Part shown: piece after piece, positions 58,551 through 64,000 of the stretch
How the letters are laid out: every line of letters starts with the position of its first letter
Position numbering within the stretch: the stretch's first letter is position 1
Source: Paraburkholderia rhizosphaerae
Lineage (GTDB): Bacteria > Pseudomonadota > Gammaproteobacteria > Burkholderiales > Burkholderiaceae
Reading direction: 5' to 3'
Length of the DNA stretch: 64,000 bases
Assembly: GCF_004366595.1 (NCBI RefSeq)
Contig: NZ_SORE01000026.1
Span: 43,158 to 107,157, forward strand
Program-made: the position numbers and the translations under genes
Notes under the pieces: generated by a model
Database searches by the model: none
Seen by the model: only the letters and a program-made list of their open reading frames with translations
What the model was told of the DNA's origin: nothing

Positions 58551-60347
58551 CTAGAAAGCGGTCCAATCCTGGTCGGCCGTCGCCGGCGTGCTGGCAGCCG
58601 GTTGGGCGACCGGCTGTGCGGCCGGCTGCGCAGCGGGTGAAGCGATGGCCATCGCCGCTTCAGCGGAACTGCCCGCCGTCGCCGCGACGGCCGGGACCAC
58701 GCGTCGTGCGGCACGCACCGGCGTTGTCGCGGATGTGGCCGGCATTGCGGCACGCGTGGGCACCGCAGCGGCACGCGTGATGCGCGTCGTCGCGAGCGCA
58801 GCCGTCGCGCCGCCCTGCTCGACCTTGAAGCTCACCACCGCCGCGCGCAGATTGCCGGCCTGATCTTCGAGCGAAGCCGCCGCGGCGGCCGCCTCTTCGA
58901 CCAGCGCCGCATTCTGCTGCGTGACGTGATCCATCTGCGAAATCGCCTGGTTCACCTGTTCGATGCCGCGGCTCTGCTCATGCGACGCGGCCGCGATCTC
59001 GCCGACGATGTCATGCACGCGCTCGATCGACTGACTGATCTGCTGCATCGTGCTGCCGGCTCGCGAAACAAGTTCGGTGCCTGCGCGCACGCGGTCAACC
59101 GAGGTGCCGATCAGATCCTTGATCTCCTTCGCGGCCGAACTCGAGCGCTGCGCAAGCGAGCGCACTTCCGCCGCGACCACTGCGAAACCGCGGCCGTTTT
59201 CACCGGCACGGGCCGCTTCGACTGCGGCATTCAGCGCGAGGATATTAGTCTGGAACGCAATGCCTTCGATGATGCTGGTGATCTCCGCAATCTTGCCGGA
59301 GCTGTCGCCGATGCCGTTCATCGTGTCGACGACCTGACCGACGATTTCATTGCCTTCGACCGTCACATGACGCGCGGTCGCCGCCAGTTGGCTTGCCTGC
59401 TGTGCGTTGTCCGCGTTGTGCTTGACGGTCGACGTCAGCTCTTCCATGCTCGCCGCGGTTTCCTGCAGTGAGGCCGCCTGCTCTTCCGTGCGTGCGGACA
59501 GGTCGACGTTGCCGGCCGCCATCTGCCGCGTCGCGGTCGCGATCGCTTCGCTGCCGTTGCGCACATTGCGCACGGTCTGCAGCAGACGCTCCTGCATGTT
59601 CGCGATGCCTTGCAACAGTTGACCCATTTCATCGTGCGACTTCACGTGAATCGAGCGCGTCAGATCGCCTTGTGCGATCTGGTCGAAATGCGACAACGCA
59701 TCGGTAAGCGGATGCGAAATCGCGCTGCGCAGGCTCACGAAGCTGCCGATCGCGGTGATCACGCCAAGCGCCATCGCAACGTACGTGATGATCCGGAACA
59801 ATGCAAACGTGTGCTCTTGTGCGTCGAAGCTTTCCTTGGCCGACGAAAACTGATACGCCCTCAGTTTCGCACTCGCGTCGTGGTACGCCGCGTACAGGTC
59901 GTTGTTCGACAGCGTTGTCTTCATGATCTGCGCGCTGTCGCCACCGAGCAATGCATTGCCGAACTGATCGAGCCCGTCGTCCATTGCATTGCGCTTCTGG
60001 ATCACATCTCGCGCAAGCTGGTCTTCTTCAGGCGTGCGCGGCAGCTTCATATAGTTGTCGAGCGCCGCGCGCGCTTGCGTGCGGTAATCGCGAGAATGGG
60101 TAATGATGCCGCGCAGATCCGGTGCGCTCGGGTTCAGCGCCGCGCGAAACAGTGCGGAACGTTCGCGCTGCAAGTCGATCTCCGCATCGCCGATATTGGT
60201 CGCACTCGGTAGTTGGTCGCTATAGGTATCGCGATTCGCGTCGTTACTGCTGGTCATTCCCGCAATGCCTAACCCGCCGATCACGAGTAAAAGCACGGAA
60301 AGCAGCGCCATTGCGAGTGCGAGGCGCGATCTGATCGAAATACGCAT
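58551..60347 (-). CDS. methyl-accepting chemotaxis protein
   Basis: A 598-residue transmembrane chemoreceptor. Residues 9-31 and about 188-210 are membrane spans around a four-helix-bundle periplasmic domain like Tar/Tsr. HAMP follows (about 211-263), then a methylation and signalling domain with the tip IIEGIAFQTNILALNAAVEAARAGENGRGFAVVAAEVRSLAQRS. A Pro/Ala-rich linker ends in DWTAF, a CheR/CheB-tether pentapeptide of the xWxxF kind. GGGGA precedes the ATG. A FliA-type promoter sits upstream. The ligand is unknown; a link with the neighbouring dehydrogenase is by position only. Confidence 0.95.
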   Translation of the reverse strand: MRISIRSRLALAMALLSVLLLVIGGLGIAGMTSSNDANRDTYSDQLPSATNIGDAEIDLQRERSALFRAALNPSAPDLRGIITHSRDYRTQARAALDNYMKLPRTPEEDQLARDVIQKRNAMDDGLDQFGNALLGGDSAQIMKTTLSNNDLYAAYHDASAKLRAYQFSSAKESFDAQEHTFALFRIITYVAMALGVITAIGSFVSLRSAISHPLTDALSHFDQIAQGDLTRSIHVKSHDEMGQLLQGIANMQERLLQTVRNVRNGSEAIATATRQMAAGNVDLSARTEEQAASLQETAASMEELTSTVKHNADNAQQASQLAATARHVTVEGNEIVGQVVDTMNGIGDSSGKIAEITSIIEGIAFQTNILALNAAVEAARAGENGRGFAVVAAEVRSLAQRSSSAAKEIKDLIGTSVDRVRAGTELVSRAGSTMQQISQSIERVHDIVGEIAAASHEQSRGIEQVNQAISQMDHVTQQNAALVEEAAAAAASLEDQAGNLRAAVVSFKVEQGGATAALATTRITRAAAVPTRAAMPATSATTPVRAARRVVPAVAATAGSSAEAAMAIASPAAQPAAQPVAQPAASTPATADQDWTAF

Positions 60348-60391
60348 TTGCTAATCCCCGAAGCCTGTTATCTATTTCTGCCACGCTTCTA

Positions 60392-60418
60392 TTTACGGCG
60401 CATAAGGGGAATTCTTTA
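60392..60418 (-). promoter_or_regulatory. sigma-28 (FliA) promoter of the chemoreceptor gene
   Basis: In the minus direction TAAA is followed by 15 bases and then GCCGTAAA, which matches the flagellar sigma consensus TAAA-N15-GCCGATAA at 10 of 12 positions. It ends 45 bases before the ATG. Confidence 0.7.
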
Positions 60419-60535
60419 GCAAATACTTCAAAGTTTGAGAAAGAACAGGAAATGAAATGAAAATGTATGTTTTATGTCTTATTCCTGTTTGCAAATGGAC
60501 AAGCGGGTGCAATACCAGTCGTATAGTGCTATGAA

Positions 60536-60565
60536 TAAAAAACCCGCAGCGAAGGCTGCGGGTTT
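60536..60565 (-). terminator. terminator of the mctP operon
   Basis: A perfect 11-bp stem with a 4-base loop is followed by T-rich sequence in the minus direction, 45-75 bases past the symporter stop. Confidence 0.9.
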
Positions 60566-60609
60566 CATGGGTTTCGACGAATCAGAGCGTACGCGCGATC
60601 CGCGCGGCT

Positions 60610-62160
60610 TTACCCTTCGACGGCATCCAGATAGTCTTCGGGCCGCGTGCGGTCTTCGGCATGCTTCATGCCGAGCACACGCACCAGCACACTCACGACC
60701 ACCGACACGACGAGATTCACGATCAGCGACCACACGGCCGCGTAACCCGGAATCGCGAACCCGCCGATATGAATCGTGAAGATCGAGCTGGCCAGCTTCA
60801 GCGAGATCGCCATCCAGGTGCCGGTCGCGATACCCGCCGCCCAGCCTAGCAGCAGGCCGCGGTAGTCGAGCACACGCGTATAGAGGCCGAGCACGATGGC
60901 CGGCAGGGTCTGGATGATCCAGATCCCGCCGAGCAGTTGCAGCTGGATTGCGTAGGTGAGCGGCAGACCGAGAATGAACGCGACCGCACCGACCTTGACG
61001 ATTAGCGAAACGAGCTTCGCAATATTCGTTTCCTGCTCGTGGGTCATATTGCGATTCACGAACTCCTTATGGATGTTGCGCGTGTACAGGTTGGCCGCCG
61101 CGATCGACATGATCGCCGCGGGCACCAGCGCCCCAATGCCGATCGCCGCGAACGCGACACCGACGAACCATGACGGGAAGAAATGCAGGAACAGTGCGGG
61201 CACCGCGAAATTCGGGCCGAACGCCTTGAAGTACGGCACGAACTCGGGCATGTCCTTCACGCCGGCTGCGAGCGCCATGAAGCCGAGCAGCGCGAGCAGA
61301 CCGAGCACCAGCGAATACGCGGGCAGCATCGCCATATTGCGGCGGATCGTATTGCTCGATGCCGAAGACAAGATCGCGGTCACCGAGTGCGGATACAGGA
61401 ACAGCGCGAGCGCGGAGCCGACCGCGAGCGTTGCGTACGCGCTGTAGCCGTTCAGGCTCGACACATCGGGTGACTTCAGCAACAGTTTCTCGGGCGGCAC
61501 CGCGCTGAAGATATGACCGAAGCCGCCCAGTTGCGGCGGAATCCAGACGATCGCCGCGGCAATCGTGATGTAGATCAGCACGTCCTTGACGACCGCGATC
61601 ATCGCCGGCGCGCGCAGCCCGGACGTGTACGTGTAGGCGGCGAGAATCGCAAACGCGATGATCAGCGGCAAGTCGCCGACGAAGCCAGTCGTGTCGAAGC
61701 CGAGCGCGCCGATCACCACTTCGATACCGACCAGTTGCAGCGCGATATACGGCATCGTCGCGACGATACCGGTCAACGCGACCGCAAGCGCGAGCATGCG
61801 GCTGCCGTAGCGCGCGCTGACGAAATCGGCGGACGTCACGTAGCCGTGGCGCTTCGCGATGGTCCAGAGTTTCGGAAATACGACGAACGCGAACGGATAG
61901 ATCAGCACCGTGTATGGCAGCGCAAAGAAGCCGGTCGCGCCGGCGCCGAACACGAGCGCGGGCACCGCGATGAACGTATAGGCGGTGTACAGATCGCCGC
62001 CCAGCAGAAACCACGTGACAATCGTGCCGAAGCGCCGGCCGCCGAGGCCCCACTCTTCGAGATGTCGGAGATCGCCGCGGCGCCAGTGCGCGGCGATAAA
62101 GCCGAGTATCGTCACGCCGATAAAGAACAGCACAAAGACGAAAGTTGCAATCGCGTTCAT
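60610..62160 (-). CDS. mctP: sodium:solute symporter, MctP-like monocarboxylate transporter
   Basis: A 516-residue SSS-family transporter with about 13 helices. It reads EEWGLGGRRFGTIVTWFLLGGDLYTAYTFIAVPALVFG, then FPKLWTIAKRHGYVTSADFVSARYG, SVTAILSSASSNTIRRNMAMLPAYSLVLG and VPAAIMSIAAANLYTRNIHKEF. It would import lactate, pyruvate, acetate or similar acids, as MctP does in rhizobia. The ATG at 62160 has GGGAGGAG upstream and overlaps the stop of the DUF3311 gene. The frame open to 62268 is not coding. Single-acid specificity cannot be told. Confidence 0.9.
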   Translation of the reverse strand: MNAIATFVFVLFFIGVTILGFIAAHWRRGDLRHLEEWGLGGRRFGTIVTWFLLGGDLYTAYTFIAVPALVFGAGATGFFALPYTVLIYPFAFVVFPKLWTIAKRHGYVTSADFVSARYGSRMLALAVALTGIVATMPYIALQLVGIEVVIGALGFDTTGFVGDLPLIIAFAILAAYTYTSGLRAPAMIAVVKDVLIYITIAAAIVWIPPQLGGFGHIFSAVPPEKLLLKSPDVSSLNGYSAYATLAVGSALALFLYPHSVTAILSSASSNTIRRNMAMLPAYSLVLGLLALLGFMALAAGVKDMPEFVPYFKAFGPNFAVPALFLHFFPSWFVGVAFAAIGIGALVPAAIMSIAAANLYTRNIHKEFVNRNMTHEQETNIAKLVSLIVKVGAVAFILGLPLTYAIQLQLLGGIWIIQTLPAIVLGLYTRVLDYRGLLLGWAAGIATGTWMAISLKLASSIFTIHIGGFAIPGYAAVWSLIVNLVVSVVVSVLVRVLGMKHAEDRTRPEDYLDAVEG

Positions 62161-62432
62161 CGTGCTCCTCCCTGCGATTGCGATTTCGATTTCGTTTTTG
62201 TCTTTGTCTTGAAGTAGACAAGCGCGGTGATGACCGCGCTGATCAACACCCACAGCAACTGGTACCAATAGAAAAACGGAAAGTCGAACAGTTGCGGTTC
62301 GATCCGGTTATAGGACGGCACCCAGATCATCGCGATCCATGGCAGCAATAGAAGCCAAAGCCAGTGTCTGCTGGATAGCTTGGCGTTAGGGACGGGGTTT
62401 GTTCTGGTTTTGGCGTCGGCGTCGTGAGCCAT
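62157..62432 (-). CDS. DUF3311 small membrane protein
   Basis: A 91-residue protein with two helices (HWLWLLLLPWIAMIWVPSYN and FFYWYQLLWVLISAVITALVYF) and a basic tail of repeated Lys-Thr. DUF3311 proteins commonly sit directly before SSS-family symporters, as here, and the ATGA overlap couples them. GAGGAG precedes the ATG. It is probably an accessory subunit of the symporter. Confidence 0.92.
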   Translation of the reverse strand: MAHDADAKTRTNPVPNAKLSSRHWLWLLLLPWIAMIWVPSYNRIEPQLFDFPFFYWYQLLWVLISAVITALVYFKTKTKTKSKSQSQGGAR

Positions 62433-62766
62433 GACGTCTCCTCTTTTATGTGTCGTCCCGAGTTAGCGCGTTGGCGCTTTGGCGCGTGCCCGGGCGTAAT
62501 GCAAGCTGATTACGTTTGAATTGTCATGTGCCCACGCTGGGCGCGATGGCCCCGCGAGTATGAGCAAGGGCAGCTCGCCCGTGAGCGCCCCAAAGAGTAT
62601 AGGAGCGTTGAATAACCGGTCAAGCAGGGCGGACCCGAAGCGCCGAGCGGCCGCCAGAGATGATTCAAGCGACGATGCCTGTTGGACGGACACCGGCGGA
62701 CGGGGCGCGTCGTGGCGTCGTGGCGTCGGCCCCGCCCGTTGCTGCTCCTTTCGGAGACAGACGCAC
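62433..62766. other. intergenic region upstream of DUF3311-mctP
   Basis: About 330 bp between the mctP operon and the end of the spermidine-synthase-like gene. No gene supported. It contains one inverted repeat (62495-62514), a possible regulator site. Confidence 0.4.
62495..62514. promoter_or_regulatory. inverted repeat upstream of DUF3311-mctP
   Basis: CGTAAT and ATTACG separated by 8 bases, 62-82 bases before the DUF3311 start. It could be an operator for the transport operon; this is inferred from position. Confidence 0.35.
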
Positions 62767-63693
62767 TCAAATAGTGAACGCTGTGCCGTTCTGTCCAGTC
62801 GAGGCTTGCAGCCCCTTCAACCATTGACGGGCCGGCAGGCCGAGTTGTTTTTCGATCAGCTTCGCGCGTTGCTGCAGCATCGCGAACGGCACCTGAAGCG
62901 GCGGGCCGGAAAACGCGATTGCGATGCGATTACCCTCGTGCACTTCCGGCAAAGCGAACACGCGGCCATCGAAGGCTTCGTTCAGACGCTTCATATTGCG
63001 CACGAAACTCGGATGGTCGCCAAACAGGTTGATCGTTGCGACGCCCGCATTCGTGAGACACGCACGGACCGCGCGATAGAACGCAACACTGTCGAGCACC
63101 GGACCGCGCGCGGTGGCGTCGTACACGTCGACCTGCATCACACCGATCGTGCCGTGATTCGCGCGATCGTTGACGAAGTCCCACGCGTCGGTTTCATGCA
63201 CGGTGAGACGCGCATCGTCGGGCGGCAGTTCGAACATCGTGCGAGCGGCGACGACCACGGCGGGGTTCAATTCGATCGCTTCGACTTTCGCGCGTTTCAG
63301 GAAACGATGCGCGAATTTGGTGAGCGCGGCTGAGCCGAGGCCCAGTTGCACGATGCGCGCGGGGGTTTCGAGGAACAGCAGCCACGCCATCATTTGCTGC
63401 GCGTATTCGAGCTCGAGATGATCGGGCTTGCGCAGACGCATCGCGCCCTGAACCCATTCGGTGCCGAAGTGCAGGTAACGGACGCCGCTTTCTTCGGAGA
63501 AGGTGACGGGGGCGAAGCGGGGTTTGCGTGGAGCGTCGATTTGCGGAGCGTCTTCCAGATAGCCTTCGGTGTGCGATGGGTGGCGGTTCTTGCGATGCAG
63601 CTTTTGCCGTGACGCGGGGGCGTCGTCGCGGTTCTGGCGGTTGTCGCGGAAGGCGCGCGCTTCAGCGGAAGCGCGTTTGATCAGTTTCGTCAT
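62767..63693 (-). CDS. spermidine synthase-like protein
   Basis: A 308-residue protein with a Rossmann methyltransferase-like fold of the spermidine-synthase group. The SAM-type glycine loop is ARIVQLGLGSAALTKFAH (about 112-129), then AIELNPAVVVAARTMFELP and HETDAWDFV. The first about 55 residues are a basic, Arg/Lys/Asn-rich tail. The polyamine-site residues of true SpeE are not obvious, so it may be a homologue with a different role. It lies alone on the minus strand and the IS end is about 210 bp upstream. Confidence 0.82.
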   Translation of the reverse strand: MTKLIKRASAEARAFRDNRQNRDDAPASRQKLHRKNRHPSHTEGYLEDAPQIDAPRKPRFAPVTFSEESGVRYLHFGTEWVQGAMRLRKPDHLELEYAQQMMAWLLFLETPARIVQLGLGSAALTKFAHRFLKRAKVEAIELNPAVVVAARTMFELPPDDARLTVHETDAWDFVNDRANHGTIGVMQVDVYDATARGPVLDSVAFYRAVRACLTNAGVATINLFGDHPSFVRNMKRLNEAFDGRVFALPEVHEGNRIAIAFSGPPLQVPFAMLQQRAKLIEKQLGLPARQWLKGLQASTGQNGTAFTI

Positions 63694-63906
63694 TGATGAA
63701 TGGCACGCCGGAGGGCGTTGGGGGTTTAAGGCGGATGAGAGGATAGCATTGACGTGGTGTGCGGGCGGGCTGCGACGCTTTGTGCGATGTGGAATGATCG
63801 TGGGGGATCAGGGAATCAAACGCGAATGGGGGCGGTTGGGATTGAGGGGGGTCCTGTCGCGTCCCATGCGGTTAACCGCCGCCGGATCCGTGGCGGCGCC
63901 GCCGAC

Positions 63907-64000
63907 GGAGGTGTCAGAAATCTTGTGTGCTGAGGCCGGTTAAAAGATCTCAGGTCATGGCGCTGGTGAATCGCTCGCCGAACAGAATAGCGAACTGATT
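63907..64000 (-). mobile_element. end of an IS256-family element
   Basis: The right edge holds the C-terminal end of a transposase reading off the window, followed downstream by an inverted-repeat-like end GTGTCAGAAATCTTGTGTGC (63911-63930). The terminal sequence and protein match the IS256 (mutator-type) pattern. Exact boundary, target duplication and the rest of the element lie outside or cannot be fixed. Confidence 0.6.
63950..64000 (-). CDS. IS256-family transposase, last 16 residues
   Basis: The frame ends NQFAILFGERFTSAMT, then stop. The N-Q-F-A-I-L-F-G-x-R-F ending is characteristic of the Transposase_mut (IS256) family C-terminus. Only this piece is in the window, so activity cannot be judged. 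Confidence 0.55.
   Translation of the reverse strand, partial: NQFAILFGERFTSAMT

Noticed and set aside
63569..63943. A 124-codon plus-strand frame near the right edge
   Set aside because: It starts antisense to the spermidine-synthase-like gene and runs through the IS end; no family motif.
1..64000. CRISPR array, tRNA or rRNA genes
   Set aside because: The tandem repeats found have no unique spacers of regular length, and no cloverleaf or rRNA-like segments were recognised.

Overview
This window looks like ordinary chromosome from a Burkholderia/Paraburkholderia-type betaproteobacterium. The DNA is GC-rich with strong third-position GC. The gene content also fits: ScoAB ketone-body CoA transferase, intracellular PHB depolymerase, a second FtsK-type translocase with a very long linker, an LplT/PlsC fusion, an RsxB-Nth pair without the rest of Rnf, a BenE transporter, and a fusaric-acid-type FUSC efflux operon. 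I see no rRNA, tRNA, CRISPR array or prophage. The only mobile DNA is the end of a probable IS256-family element at the right edge.

Layout. 1-5.7 kb (mostly minus strand): the 5' end of relA, a RidA-like protein, an alpha/beta hydrolase, scoAB, a plus-strand PAS-LuxR regulator, a hotdog thioesterase and an SDR dehydrogenase. 5.9-13.3 kb: ETF-ubiquinone oxidoreductase, a TPR/glycosyltransferase protein, aroC, an MFS-acyltransferase fusion and a CBS protein. 13.5-20.2 kb: an O-acetylhomoserine sulfhydrylase-like enzyme overlapping a hydrolase, DUF962, YihY, WrbA, DUF2069, a metallophosphoesterase and a 53-residue membrane peptide. 20.4-26.6 kb: a divergent LysR regulator and a four-gene efflux operon (outer-membrane factor, FUSC, DUF1656, HlyD). 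26.7-36.3 kb: a small hypothetical, an RhlE-type helicase, an MliC-like protein, purT, a META lipoprotein, the long FtsK and PagP. 36.5-46 kb: a lactonase, DUF3096, a small hypothetical, a GH15 enzyme, phaZ, a TetR regulator, rsxB, nth and DUF1841. 46-54 kb: two c-type cytochromes, a MoxR-VWA pair, a BenE transporter, transaldolase, a VOC protein and a YccS-like FUSC protein. 54.4-64 kb: a three-subunit gluconate-type dehydrogenase, a chemoreceptor with a good FliA-type promoter, a DUF3311-MctP symporter pair, a spermidine-synthase-like methyltransferase fold and the IS end.

How the genes fit together. Much of the window serves carbon and reducing-power handling: ScoAB, the thioesterase and PhaZ on acyl-CoA/PHB, ETF-QO feeding electrons to quinone, the periplasmic gluconate-type dehydrogenase and small cytochromes in respiration, and MctP for uptake of small carboxylates. 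PagP, the LplT/PlsC fusion, the OMF-FUSC-HlyD pump and MliC act at the cell envelope.

I did not find a clearly new multi-gene system. The best leads are non-coding or regulatory. They are a terminator-like hairpin in the long leader of the rhlE-type helicase, a bidirectional terminator-like hairpin between two divergent genes (possible small RNA), the 14-bp tandem repeat inside the efflux operon, and several poorly characterised small ORFs.
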